The notes: a model not told the origin generated them from the sequence alone. Shown: positions 25,162-35,960, counted from the first letter of the stretch. The stretch: 64,000 nt of DNA from Lumbricus terrestris (GCA_949752735.1 OX457036.1:98003761-98067760), one strand, 5' to 3'. Made by a program: numbers and translations.

Positions 25162-28100
25162 CGAGCGCGCGTGAGAAACCGAGATGAAGGCGGATTGAGA
25201 GACAGGCAGTTAAGCAGTTACTGTGGATGTGCATTGGATAACACACTAGTATGGAGAGCGAGACGAACCGAGATCGAATCCCGTAGGAGAGACATGCTTT
25301 GTAGGCTGGATGGATCCGATTTGACCAGGGTCTATGACAACAGAGGCCGTTACCCTGGACAGAAATTTGCTTTGTAGGCTGCTATTAGCACCGATTATTA
25401 TTACAGGCTGTCTGTTCTGTTAGTAGTTACGTCCAAGATTTATGTATTCTGTGATCTGCGTTCTTGTGAATTGTTTCAACTGCATAATTATACACTGTAA
25501 ACGGTTGCGATCTGTCAACCGGATTGTTGAATAAAGGAATTTTTTAAAATACCTTGATGATATCTTTCTGCGCTTTGGTGAACATGTACATTCCAACCAA
25601 GATGGCCGCCAGAATGATAACAACCGAAGCAATCGCAGAGACGGCGATGATCACGATCTTCTTCGTGTTGCGTGGCTTAGGAACATCTGCCGCCATCTGT
25701 TCAATATGACAACAGCATTTAGTTCTTTGGAGTTCAGCGGGTTAAATTAAACTGATTGAGGCGTGAGATCATGAGCAAATTAGAAAACGAGTTGTGTCCA
25801 TTGGCGACCAGGCGGCCATCAGTAATTCTAAATCATCCATTGTTTTTTTATCAATTGTCATTTTAATTTGCGTTTCAATGTCTGCGGTCATTTCTTGAGC
25901 GCCGACTGCGTTCGAGGGGCGCAATGAACACTCAAGAAGTTAGACACCATTGGAAGGCCATTATCTCAATGTTTTCTGTCGAGTATGTAAGTAGGCCTAA
26001 TTCATTTCAAAATTTCCGACGACACCATGGGCGCCCGCACATAGGGGCAAGGGGGGGCACTTGCCCCCCCCTGGAAAATCGAAGCCTATGTTTTTAACTA
26101 CTACTTTTGGGTTTTTAACAAATTTCTTTGCCTTAATGCACCAATTATATGAATGATACAATGATACAGTCAGAAATCTACGTTTATAAGTATCTATAGA
26201 AATAAACATGCTCTTATATCTTTCTGCCTTGCATGTTCAAGCTCTTTCTAAAAACCAAAACAATGACCATTGGCTTTCAACCCTCCTGCGGGTGCCCATG
26301 CAAACAGCAGACCTATCGATTATGACCTACTTGAGTGGAATCCAGCTGTAGTGCAAATAATCACAACTGCAAAAAATAGGGTTACTAATGCAAAAATTTT
26401 AAATTTCTCAAAGTACACTGCAATTACATCAAGGAGATCTGCTTATTCACTAGCATTGCAATTATAATTGAAGGGCTTGGAGCAATAACAAGGTATGTCG
26501 ACATACCTATGTCTTGCGAAACAGTATGCCACCGTGAGCGGAAGATGGTAATCTATCAACTCTGTAAATTTGGCACAGATCTGAATAGTTTTGAGCGCTG
26601 TTTTTCAAAAAACGTTATGTCAACATAACATGTTATTGCGCACTCGTCAGATTTCGACCGTAACTCTACTGCAATATCCCGGTATGACGACATACATTGC
26701 CGTGTTTTCTTACAAACTTTGTATTGAAGCCGGTGCAACAATGAAGTTATTTGACATAATCTGTTATTGCTCCCACTTTCGTTTAAATTGGATGCAATTT
26801 CTACAGTTATGTCATTAAAACTTCTTATTGCACTGTTTTTACATATCAAATATATCGACAGTACTACAGTTATGATGACTTACCATGTTATTGCACGATT
26901 CTCGAACTGTGTAATAGAGACAGTTCAGTGCAATAATAAGGTATGTTCACTTATTCCAGATGCCATGTGTGGTATTGCAGCTGCTAGAAAACGCTTTGTC
27001 GACATAACCTGTTATTGCACCAGAAATGATACTGATGACTGAGTGTTCGTGTTGCAATAACCCGATATGATGCAAAATGTATAAAAAATAATAATAATTT
27101 CATCTTTCGCATTGAAACATTTACAAATTTCGTTAAAGACAATTTTAAGGTACATATTGCTTAAAACAGTTTGTCGATATGTGATCAAATGGCTTAGATA
27201 CGGCTGTTTGAAGTGGTAAATCTTTGAAGTCGATTTCCCAACATTCATGATTTTCGACATACCTTGTTATTGCTCCAAGCCCTTCAATTATAAACCAAGT
27301 CTGCTATAAGCCAGGCTCCATTTTTGTCGATTTTGCAAGCTGCCAGTACAGAATCCAGGGAGGTCAAACTGTAGATAAACTTGGCTCTGATTATCATGCA
27401 TCAGGATTTACACCCAAAACTGACAAAAAGATCTGTTCAAAAGAATTGATACCCATTACCCACGCATCTGATCCTCGGATCCTCCACCTTACGCATTAAC
27501 AGCTACTCTGGCCACGACCGTCTGAATCATTTCGAAGGTCACGCTCTGGCCCTCTGGCTACCAGACTCGGACCTCTTTCTGACTACTCTTTGGAATATTC
27601 TTCTGATTCGATGCAGCACATGTGAAAACGCTGGTGCCCTGCGAATGACTTTCGAGTGGCGCTTTAGAAGCAGCTAGAGGGGCACTTGCCATTGAAAACT
27701 GACATCTATTTTTCGTTCATTTACTCATTCATTCATTTTATGGACTTATATGGTGAACCTTTACGAAACTACTTTTTAACTGCTTTTTTATTTTTAACAA
27801 ATTTCTTAGGAAATTATTCATATTAAAAATTATACACAAAATGAAACTGAGAAATTTGCATAAGAAACCTCTTTGAAAAATGCCCGTATTCTTAATTTCC
27901 AGCAATGCATTTTTCAAGCTCTTGCTAGTAAAAAATTTGGTGACTATCGTAAAAATTTTGCCCCCCCCTGCAAAAATTTCTGCGGGCGCCCATGGACGAC
28001 ACTGAAAATATTCAATATATAGGGTAATAGAATTTTTTCGAGCTGGTAAAGGCCTTTGATATTGTTAATCAAAATATTCTACTAAAGAAATTGAGCACTT

Positions 28101-31100
28101 ATAGGGTCTGGGGTACCCAATTGAATTGGTTTTCAAGTTATTTTACAAATCGATCCCAATTGGTTTCCTGCAATGGTGCTCTATCTAATCTATGGCAAAT
28201 TAACATCGGAGTTCCTAAGGGGTGGTCTATTCTCGGTCCTTGTAGTATCTAATCAATGCTACTGATCTCCTCAATGCCTCTTCCCTGTTGTACTTTATAC
28301 TTTTTGCTGCTGACACCAATGTGCTTTACTTCAACTCATCTCTTGAAGCCCAAATTTTAGACGTTAACTTGATTTGAAAAACGTAGCCGAATGATTCCAT
28401 GCTAATAAACTGTCGTTAAATCTTGATCAAATCAATTATTCAATCTTTAAATCCCATAGAAAGAGTTGTCGAATAGGAAACCCTGGGGTGTGCATTGAAG
28501 GGGTTCCATACACTCAGGTAATATCAACCAAATTTGTAGGAGTGTGCTATTTATAGATCAACACCTAAACCAGGAAAGATCACATAAATATTAGACTATA
28601 ATAATTATTATCTAATAAAATTGCAAGAATTACCTCGTGCCTCCCAGTCAGTGCCTCCTCAAATTCGTCTCACACTGTATTATTCACTCATATACCCATA
28701 CCTCACTTACTGCAACATAGTTTAGGCCTGTACCTACAAATCTAGTCTACTGAAATTAATCAAGCTATAAAAGCGAGTAATTCGATATATATCTATATAA
28801 ATAAAGAGAAGATTCTGTCTGTCTGTGTGTCTGTTTGACCGGGATGCATTTCCACAGTTTTTGAGCTTTTCACTCCAAACCTTCGCTACTGTGTAGGTCT
28901 CGGCATGAGACACCCCAACGAGGGGTTGACGATTCTCTACCATCATGGGGGCCAGGGTGGGGGCGAAACCCCAAAATATTTTAAATGTTTTTAGAATTCC
29001 TCTGAAACTTTGTACCTAGACAGAGGGTCATCAGAGCCACCTGGTGGAGTGGTTGGCGAATCTATACCACCATGCCCCCACGGTGGGGGTCCCGAAAACC
29101 CTAATTTTCGCTATAAATTTCCATTCCCTTGCCATAGTTTCACAGTTAGACAGATTTTTATGCGGGCCACCTCGCCTCTACTCAGTCCACACCTTGGCGC
29201 GCAGGGGCCGGGTGGGGCATGGGTAGGGGTGGGGGGGCGTGGGGGCGGTGGGGGAGAAAATTTTCCCGAAAACCGAAACTTCACGGGTGGCGTACCGGTC
29301 GAGGTCAGAGTGTGGTGTGGTGGGTGGTGGGTAGGGTGGGATGGGGTGGGGTGGGGTGGGGATGGTGGTGGGGTAAATTTTTCGAATACACAAATTTCAC
29401 GGGTGGCGTACCTGTGGATGTCGGAGTGTAGTGTGGTGTGGCGGGTGGGGGTGGGCGGGGTGGGGTTGGTTGAGAGGGTGGGTGGGGAATGGGAGTGGGG
29501 AGATGGGGTGGTGTGGGGTGGGTGGGAGTGTGCGGGGAGTGAGGTGGGGATGGGTGGGTGGGGTGGTGGGTGGGGGGGTGGAAGTGTGGGGGAGTGTGGG
29601 TGGGGTGGGGAGGGAGAGGGGGGTGGGGAGTGGGGCTGAGAGGGGATGGGGTGGGGGAGAAGGTGGGGAGGAGTGTGGGTTGTGGGGGATTGGGGTGGGG
29701 AAATTTTGCCGAAAACCCAAATTTCACGTATGGCCGGTACGGCAGAGATTGGAGTGTGGTGGGGTGTTGTGGGGTGGGGGTGTGATGCGGTGGAGTGTGG
29801 CGTGGTTGTGGCCGGGAGCGGGTCATATCCTAAATTTCCCGGGCAACGCCCGGTACCCCAGCTAGTATATTATAGAAAGCTTGCCTTATGGGACTACGAC
29901 CGAAACTAAATTTCATGAATAGACCTACGACCTTCTTAATGTTTATCAAATTAGGCAGGTGCATATCGGCGAATTTATGTTTCGTTATGTTTCGATATAC
30001 TTATCGCATATAACCTTCTGTTTTTAAGAATTTCGTCCTCCGTATAATACTGCTGAGGTGCATTCGTATCATACTTGAAACGCTGACTCTTATCACGTAT
30101 AGGCCAGCCTCTCGTCCACACCAATAGCCGACGCTTTTCTGTTAAATATGTTGGGGCTCAAACATGGAACGAAATTCTCCTTTCCATCAGATTGCTACCT
30201 AATCTGTGTCTATTCAAGTTACGACTGCGATCCATTGATATTTGACAAACTAGTTACCTCTGTACATCGCGGCCAATTATTATTCTTACTTATTCCAGAA
30301 AGATTAAAATAATAAACAATTAAATTAGCCTACTTCCCATCCCTCACTTAGAATAAAGTTGGTGACGATATACGCCAGATTCCTTCAAACTTCCTACAAC
30401 CCGCGCGGTAAGCCCCTGACAATAGTCTATCTAAACCTATTTAAAAGAGAAAATGTAACAATGTTTGGGATCATGAATCTTCTGATCAACCCGACCGATT
30501 TTTCCCAATAAATCAGTCGGGTTTTCTTTTTTGGTTTCGTTGCCTTTTCATAGCTGGACAACTGACGGGTCCAACGTCTATTATTTCGTAGTAAACATTA
30601 GTCATTCCTTGAAGTGCTTTTCGGACAAATAGCCTACAATAGGTTCCAACTATCATTTAAATTCTTTGAAGTCTGCTCGTGCCTTCAACTAATTATCTTA
30701 ATAAGTTTCTTGATTTTCAGTTATTGAATTTTTCTACCAACGCAAATTGTTAATAATTGATACATGAAAGCAATTACCTAGAGAAGATTGCCTGTTTCAT
30801 CAACGGTTTGTTTCTTTTAAAAATAAGATTAATCTCGTCTATTTTCGGCATATGACCAATCATCCTATGACCAATAGGCTAGTCCTAGATCCGGCCGAAC
30901 AGGGCCCCAACACTTCAGGTAGGCCCCCACGCGTGCAATAAGAATATCTTTTGATTATGCTAATTATAAGAGTAAAACGAGTAAATATTCTCAGAACAAA
31001 TTGTCAAATTTCTAAAGCTACAGATTTCAACATAATGTACACATTTTTCACTTGTGTGGGGGGCCTTATTAGAGTCTCCACTATTCTAGGCAGATAGCTC

Positions 31101-34100
31101 TTAAAAACAGCCGGAAATCATAGTGAGCGCTGATATTTTGAATGCAGAAGATTATTGAACTTAGTTTCTCGAACTGTTACTATCGACTTCGCCAGCAGCT
31201 GTTGCTTGCTCTGTATCTCACGATGTGCTAGTTGTTCTTGAGCATGCCTTCTTACTAGTCGAATTGACCATGATTGTTGCTAGATCCTCGGTGACTTGGG
31301 GGTCCTTAGACGATTTATTCAGGCTGCTCGGTTCATTGGACGAATTCCCAATTTTCGCCTCTGTCTCTGCAAGGCTTTTTTAACGTGCAGTTGTAAGCTT
31401 GCACAAAATGAACAGTTGTAAATGAATTTGTATGGCTGTAAAAGCAATCTTGCGCAGTGAAGGCAGTAACAAAGAAAAAAGGTCACTGTCATCCGATTTG
31501 GAGGAAATTTACCATGGATGACCGTAATGGAAGGAAGGAGTTGTGCAGTAAAAACATCCTCTAAGAGGCTGCATTGTGTGTTTTCTGGTATGTATGTCAA
31601 GGGAGAAAGACAAAAAGGTTATTGGATATTAAAGCAGGGAACTTAATTGGTACTTTAATGGGGAAAAGGTCGTCAGAAATTTTCGGGCCAAAGTGCACTA
31701 GATTAAACATTGCTGGTTACGCAGCCATAAAAATTCTTTTAAAAAGTCCTGTGTCTTTACCTACAGTTGCGTAATGTGCTGCGCTGGTGACCTGTAGCGC
31801 AGCGTATCTCATTATTGGATTGCTGGTCTGGTTTCACGCTGCATCCTTGACTGCGCTCCATCTTACCTGCGCGATCTCTGTCGCTCAGCCTCTGACGTTA
31901 AAACGCGCCGGGCTCTTCGCCTTGCAATGAAGGGGCAATTCTTAATTCCACGGGCTCGCTTCGTTGCCAGGCAACGCCGAGCTTTCTCCGTTGTAGGGCC
32001 GTCCATCTGGAATGACCTCTCTTCAAAGCTGTGTTTAATGTTCAGGCCTATTACGTAGATCTGACCATCAAGACTTTGTTTACTAAATCTCTCAATTTTT
32101 TCTTCTGCCATGGGATTTGGGTCCACTATTCCTAGGGTACACTATTCCGAAGTCCACTATTCCGAATCCTAACCCTAAACCTAACCCTAAACCTAACTAT
32201 GACCCTAACCCTAATTCACCCCAACCCTAACCATAACCCTAAATTGTCCCTAAACCTAACCCACCCCAACCCTAACCATAACCCTAAGCCTAACCCTAAC
32301 CATCCCCAACCCTAACCATAGCCCTAAACCTAATCCTAACCCACCCATCCCTAACCCACCCTAACCCCAGCCCTAACTCTAACCCACCGAAACCCTAACC
32401 ACAAGGATAACGAACAAAATATAGCGGATATTCGGAATAGTGGACCTTAGGAATAGTGGACCCTCGGAATAGCGGGCCGTTGCCCTGCCATGGCTGGGTT
32501 GGAAGCGCTCACGAGTAGGTTTCTTGAAAGGGTGCAATAAGCTTATACTAGCTGATAGAATAAATGAATGAATTTATTTGTGTCATAAAATAAATTTAAT
32601 CGATTCTGCACTGTTTACTTGTACGAATCTATGACCTGGCTTCAAACATAGTCTCACCATGAATCGCTCTAATTCTATTAAACCGTAGAAGATGGCATAG
32701 TCGAGACTATTTCAACACTAGATTGGAATATTGTAAAAAAAATATGAAGAAGGAACGAATTAATAATGGACAAATGCTGATTCGTTGAATATAATTATAT
32801 AGGCTAGGCCTAACGCGTTTTGGGTGTCCTTTTTTGTTTTTATTTTGCAAGGTTGGGGTCCCCATAGTTTCACCGAACAGGGCTCCACATTAGTTAATCC
32901 GGTCCTGTTGCCAACTCAATGATTTTTATTTAATATTGAGTAGAGTCTAATAGTCATGATTCTCCTGGATAGCAGCGTTATGAAGCTGAAGGGCTGTAGG
33001 CTATAATATTATTACGAAAGCAGCCAGAGGAGACAAAGTTTTGGATTCAGTAATGATACTTAATTTGGGGGACCGGTAGAGTAGGCTAATGGTTAACACG
33101 CTGGCCAAGAGTGCGAGAGGTAGTGAGTTCGAGCCCCCGTTGGGCGGATATGCTTTGTAGGCTGCTATTAACGCCGTGTGATTGCAAAGCTGTCTGTTCA
33201 TCATCATCATCGAAATCCTTGGGCTAAACGCCCGTAGGTGTCCGGCGCCACTCTCTGTTTGAGTCTGTCTCGCGTCATGTTGCCCATCTTCAACCTGTCC
33301 GGTCTGCAGGTCCATACCATTAATATCTTGAACCAGCTAGACCACCTTGTCTGATGAAGAGAATATTGGAAGAGAGGCACGAAGGACAACCTGGGTCAAT
33401 GCCCGTATGTGTCCCACGCTCTCTCCCCCCGACTCTCTCCACTGGTCTGTACTGACCGGCCTGTGCATGTCAGCTCCACATCATGACACCTTGAAGCATC
33501 TGGGTCGCTATGTCACTTGTGCCGTGGTTTTTGCGGATTTCTATGGTCTTGGTCTTTTACTGCCAGCGTATCTCCACCCATCTGGCAAACCTTCCTCATT
33601 TTATCCGGGCTTAGGACCGGCACAGGGAAGTTGCTGGTTCCCTGTGGCAGAGGATGGATGCAGTTTAACGTCGTGCCCAGGACCAGCTGTCTGTTCAGTT
33701 AGTAGTTAAGTTTAGTTAAGATTACTGCATAACTTGTAAATGTAAAGCGCGGTGCGTTTGCAGGCACTCAATTAAAGAACATATTATTATTTTATTATAA
33801 AATATGCTATAAAAATTGCAAACGAACAACACTGTGATCATGCGTTTGTCAGATGGAAATAAGTCATTCAACAGACATGAAAGTCAAGGTCTAGAAGAAA
33901 AGACCCAACGTTTTAAAATTCGACCATGCGCTAAATCAGCGTTTCCCAAACTGGGATGAACACAGGGGTTCCGCGAAAAGTTCTAAGTAAAAGAAATAAG
34001 TGTGAGAAATTTTACTGGAATACATCATTTCAAATAGGCCCAGATTTTGAAAATGCATTGAAAGTTTTGGTCGTCAGTGTAGTCGTCTATTGTGTTTTTC

Positions 34101-35012
34101 CTCACCGATTATCAGAATTTTTCATTGTCCATTGGCAATCCAGTTGATACCTCACTGCTAAGATTTACGTAGGTCAGAGCAGTGGCTAAATCTGAACAGT
34201 TTCGTTTTGCGTTATCTCAGTGAAACTTGGCTAATCTGAGCACTGCACGATGAAACCTGGGATTGATATCGATATTAGTCCCAGGCCAAATGCAAGAGTT
34301 TAAAAAGTATCACTAAGGACCTACAGCTAGCCTACATTTACAAATAATTGGGCCTATTTTCATTTGTTGGTGTGAAAATTTACTAAGATTTAGTAGCTCT
34401 CGCGTAAGCTTGGGTTCTAGGCCTCTTGTGTTGAATTTAGGAAAAATGATACCGCTGACAATGATAGAACTCCTTATTTCAAGCATCAATGCAAACAAGC
34501 CTTTTGGCCTAGACAAAAATGCATGTGAAGAAATAAAAGCGTTGTTCTCATTTTTAACTTCTTGTATGCTACTCCTATTATTGTGATCCACAAGTCGTGA
34601 TTTTCAAAACAGTGCAGTTTAATTTTCATATGAGAAATATCAACTAGGCCTACGATAAGCTTAGCATATATTTATGTAGACCCATGCATGTTGGAATGCT
34701 CCTCATGCGCTATGCAAGCTCCAATGCGCTTAGTTGAGAATGGGGTTCCGCAAGAAAATATTAGGGCGTGAAGGGTTTCGCGGCCCAAAAGTTTGGGAAA
34801 CGCTGCATTATATAGTCAAGGAATGGGTTGGAGGAACAAGATCTTGAAAGTAAAATAAGGAGTTGTTGGAGTCAGTGATGCTTTGAAGACGGTTAATGAT
34901 GCGATTTTAGGAGACGAAGAACTATAAATAGATAACGATTTTGAAAAGTGTGTTTGTATACCTGAGTGATGACGACAGGAGTAGCGGAGATTGTGTCCTT
35001 GGCGTCGGTCAT
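19820..35012 (-). CDS. BRICHOS-like type II membrane protein, gene B (5 coding exons)
   Basis: Coding exons on the minus strand are 34962-35012, 25553-25696, 23896-24018, 21538-21657 and 19820-19975 (stop TAA at 19822-19820). All introns are phase 0 with GT-AG ends. The product is about 197 residues and closely matches gene A exon by exon. Shared features are the MTDAK start, the PRNTKK basic stretch, the membrane segment at about 31-56, the [11 protein letters not shown] strand and the BRICHOS-type cysteines ([21 protein letters not shown]). The C-terminus is three residues longer than in gene A because the stop codon is displaced. Intron 1 is 9.3 kb, inflated by LINEs, a Helitron, hAT elements and MITEs. 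The function of BRICHOS-type ectodomains here is inferred from family knowledge only. Confidence 0.8.
20110..20460. other. GC-richer block without recognised content
   Basis: An open frame of about 100 codons (20110-20418, plus) has no recognisable domain. Composition differs from its surroundings, suggesting an unclassified repeat or retrocopy. I do not call a gene. Confidence 0.3.
20609..20914. mobile_element. hAT MITE (8-bp TSD)
   Basis: CGCGTGCA is duplicated at 20601-20608 and 20915-20922. The termini are CATGGGCGGAGTTT and AAACTCCGCCAATA. The interior contains the GATGACC-T(n) motif. It lies in intron 4 of gene B. Confidence 0.8.
20952..21252. mobile_element. MITE with CCATGGGCGC termini
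   Basis: Both ends read CCATGGGCG in inverted orientation, followed by C-rich stretches. The flanking 6-mers TTGAAA and TTAAGA match only partly. Related copies are at 26025-26300 and 27660-27995. Confidence 0.7.
21282..21357. repeat. (GAA)n microsatellite
   Basis: An almost perfect GAA run. The long serine-only frame on the other strand is an artefact of this repeat. Confidence 0.95.
22018..22095. mobile_element. Truncated hAT MITE end
   Basis: CATGGACGGAGACTTAGGGG and the following G-rich part match the right end of the 18073-18367 MITE in reverse complement. The remainder is missing. Confidence 0.5.
22112..23253 (+). mobile_element. Non-autonomous Helitron with internal tandem duplication
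   Basis: The 3' end has a CCCGG/CCGGG hairpin (23226-23241) followed 8 nt later by CTAG and a T. A candidate start, TCTCTAATATAT, follows an A at 22111. Inside, a unit of about 220 bp (22283-22500) is repeated (22522-23215). The second copy is split by a 453-bp MITE (22625-23077). The 5' boundary is less certain than the 3' one. Confidence 0.65.
22625..23077. mobile_element. MITE with GGTGTCACGAAA-type termini
   Basis: The inverted termini are GGTGTCACGAAATAG at left and, read reverse-complemented, GGTGTCATGAAACGG at right, both followed by AGTATCCCC. Its removal rejoins a sequence found intact at 22344-22373 in the first Helitron unit. A second copy is at 36478-37352. Confidence 0.75.
23540..23850 (-). 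mobile_element. CR1/L2-like LINE 3' UTR fragment
   Basis: It shares the TATAAAGCGCCTCTCA and 'CTATTCAGAAGTGCTCCAAG' block seen at the 3' ends of the minus-strand LINEs at 5240, 10150 and 17060. No coding part can be read confidently. Confidence 0.5.
24073..24956 (+). mobile_element. Non-autonomous hAT element with truncated BED-finger transposase frame
   Basis: Termini CAGCGTTTCCCAAAC and GTTTGGGAACCTCTG are flanked by identical CTCTAAGC at 24065-24072 and 24957-24964. It is nearly identical to the inverted copy at 15166-16053. It lies in intron 2 of gene B. Confidence 0.92.
24420..24806 (+). pseudogene. Truncated hAT (ZBED-type) transposase N-terminus
   Basis: This 128-codon frame starts MDKFLKRKRE, continues with an acidic serine stretch, then YLKFGFIS, EPRPQCVICLEIL and MKPSKL. 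This is the N-terminal BED-type zinc-finger region of hAT transposases and their ZBED-like host derivatives. After MKPSKL, where the second half of the finger should be, it runs into unrelated sequence. The catalytic domain is absent, so it cannot encode an active transposase, but it could encode a short DNA-binding remnant. Confidence 0.7.
25115..25160. repeat. (GT)n microsatellite
   Basis: A GT dinucleotide run in intron 2 of gene B. Confidence 0.9.
25240..25545 (+). mobile_element. tRNA-derived SINE (diverged head)
   Basis: The body and tail (GCTTTGTAGGCTGCTATTAG onward, ending GTTGAATAAAGGAATTTTTT) match the 3915-4183 copy. The tRNA-like head is replaced or rearranged, though a B-box-like 'GATCGAATCCC' is visible at about 25272. 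Confidence 0.6.
26025..26300. mobile_element. MITE with CCATGGGCGC termini, copy B1
   Basis: The left end is CCATGGGCGCCCGCAC and the right end TGCGGGTGCCCATG. The 6-mer ACGACA precedes it (26019-26024). The same 6-mer follows copy B2 at 27996-28001, not the right end of B1. Confidence 0.65.
26462..27293. mobile_element. Fold-back element with 39-bp perfect TIRs and iterated TGTTATTGC motifs
   Basis: The left arm 26462-26500 and right arm 27255-27293 are perfect inverted repeats beginning TTATAATTGAAGGGCTTGG. The interior repeats TGTTATTGC or its complement many times, often beside ATGTCGACAT-like palindromes. No protein is encoded. The superfamily is not identifiable, because the flanks give no unambiguous target duplication. 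Confidence 0.75.
27660..27995. mobile_element. MITE with CCATGGGCGC terminus, copy B2 (left-truncated)
   Basis: The right end TGCGGGCGCCCATGG is intact and followed by ACGACA (27996-28001). The left end has lost its terminal 20 or so bases and starts in the GGGGCACTTGCC block. Confidence 0.6.
28020..30300 (+). mobile_element. LINE (Jockey/CR1-like) reverse transcriptase remnant split by a Helitron
   Basis: The plus strand reads VKAFDIVNQNILLKKL, LNWFSSYFTNRSQLVSCNG, a degenerate GVP..ILGP and, near 28670, LYYSLIYPYLTYCN and KSSLLKLIKL. After the Helitron (28792-29865) the frame resumes with LNVYQIRQVHIGEFMFRYV (about 29940), the usual next block of such polymerases. Stops and frameshifts show it is dead. 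Confidence 0.8.
28792..29865 (+). mobile_element. Non-autonomous Helitron with G-rich minisatellite
   Basis: It begins TCTATATAAATAAAG after an A. It ends with a CCGGGC/GCCCGG hairpin (29839-29853) followed by CTAG (29862-29865) and a T. The surrounding LINE continues on either side. The interior 29180-29820 is a TGGGG-rich minisatellite. Long Gly/Trp or Pro/His frames here are artefacts of that repeat. Confidence 0.85.
30301..31790. other. Intron 1 DNA of gene B without defined content
   Basis: It contains a short perfect-looking hairpin (AACCCGACCGATTT / AAATCAGTCGGGTT at about 30489-30526) and, near 30890-30935 and 31070, G-rich pieces similar to the ends of the CAGGGCCGGATTAA hAT family. 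No gene recognised. Confidence 0.4.
31790..32560 (+). mobile_element. CR1/L2-like LINE 3' end, interrupted by a MITE
   Basis: The plus strand encodes the LINE terminus: TRRALRLAMKGQFLIPRAR and RRAFSVVGPSIWNDL. The element at 32114-32484 is inserted downstream. The LINE ends in a GAATAAATGAATGAATT tail near 32565. Confidence 0.75.
32114..32484. mobile_element. Mutator-like MITE with telomere-like filler and 9-bp TSD
   Basis: CTGCCATGG is duplicated at 32105-32113 and 32485-32493. Each terminus is built from three copies of a GGTCCACTATTCC-like unit in inverted orientation. The middle (about 32165-32400) is degenerate CCCTAA/CCCTAACC repeat. The 9-bp duplication suggests a Mutator-like origin. 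The telomere-like sequence is internal to the transposon, not a chromosome end. Confidence 0.8.
33065..33790 (+). mobile_element. tRNA-derived SINE with internal insertion
   Basis: The head (GGTAGAGTAGGCTAATGGTTAACACG... GTTCGAGCCCC) carries A- and B-box-like promoters. The body is interrupted after GCTGTCTGTTC (33199) by about 490 bp of unrelated sequence and resumes at GCTGTCTGTTCAGTTAG (about 33688). The short repeat at both junctions may be a target duplication. The insert is unidentified. Confidence 0.6.
33937..34805. mobile_element. Older hAT-like element with CAGCGTTTCCCAAAC termini
   Basis: Both ends carry CAGCGTTTCCCAAACT in inverted orientation. The 8-bp flanks CGCTAAAT and CATTATAT match at only five positions, so the duplication has decayed or the flanks are rearranged. 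No transposase frame is evident. Confidence 0.65.
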
Positions 35013-35215
35013 TTTGAAGAGACTTGGCATAGTTTTCATCAACCACTCGATGCGAATGCAAAATTCTCAGCAACGGACGTTTCGCGGAGCCCAGGTGTAG
35101 ATATCTGCGAGACTGTAGCCCTCAGTTGGATCTTCTTTGGAGTCACTCGCCTGTATGAGATTATATACTATTAAATCAGGATGTAACAGCCACTTGAGTG
35201 ATTTTTCATACACAT
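35013..35215 (-). promoter_or_regulatory. Gene B 5' UTR and core promoter
   Basis: It matches the gene A upstream block. A minus-strand TATATAA box lies at 35161-35167, about 150 bp before the start codon at 35012. Shared segments include the AACGGA-type leader and GTTACATCCTGA. Confidence 0.55.
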
Positions 35216-35840
35216 GCCAAAGGAGTGTTTTGTCGCGACGATCTAGTTAAATTTTACGGTTCGAGGAAGTTGAGTAGGCCTACCAGTAATATCGAATTTT
35301 GAAATTTCCAGTATGACGCCTGAAACAATTTTTATGCTCATAAAAACAGTTAAATCAGGATGTCACTTAGACTTAGATCCAAACATGTTTGGAATTTCCC
35401 GCTCGTAGCCTGGAGCAAGGTTTGGTCAGGAGAGTCTCTTTGCAGTGAATGTTGTCGATTAGCTAAGCAACCGTTTCGAAGTGCTAGTGGCGACTAGCCT
35501 GGTAACTTAATTACGATCATAACAATGGCTCTCCGTGTGACTTTTTGTTTGCTCATACATAAATTAGATCAGGTTCTCGGCAGAAAACTCAAAGTGCTTT
35601 GTAAACACCAACAGTTTGTTATTTCTGCCAACAAGAAGATTTTTTGTCAGGATGGCAATGGCATGAATTTCGAGACGACCGCATCGACATGACTCGGCGA
35701 ACGTAGACTAAATAAGTGGACAAAAAGCGTTTCCATTCAGAGTAGCGCTTTAGAAATAGAAATAGCCTATACAGTGTAGACTGTAGAATCACGATTTCCT
35801 GTGGTATAGGCGTACTTCTCAGTTTGCAATAGTAATTTAC

Positions 35841-35960
<120 letters not shown>

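Noticed and set aside
27460..27670. Possible immunoglobulin-like exon on the minus strand (VFTCAASNQKN)
   Set aside because: A short match to the C-terminal Ig cysteine motif only. Stops interrupt the frame and no splice-consistent exon could be set.
30489..30526. Hairpin resembling a rho-independent terminator
   Set aside because: Such terminators do not operate in this genomic context and no gene ends here.
32165..32400. Chromosome end (telomere)
   Set aside because: The CCCTAA-like repeats are degenerate, only about 230 bp, and enclosed by transposon termini with a target duplication.
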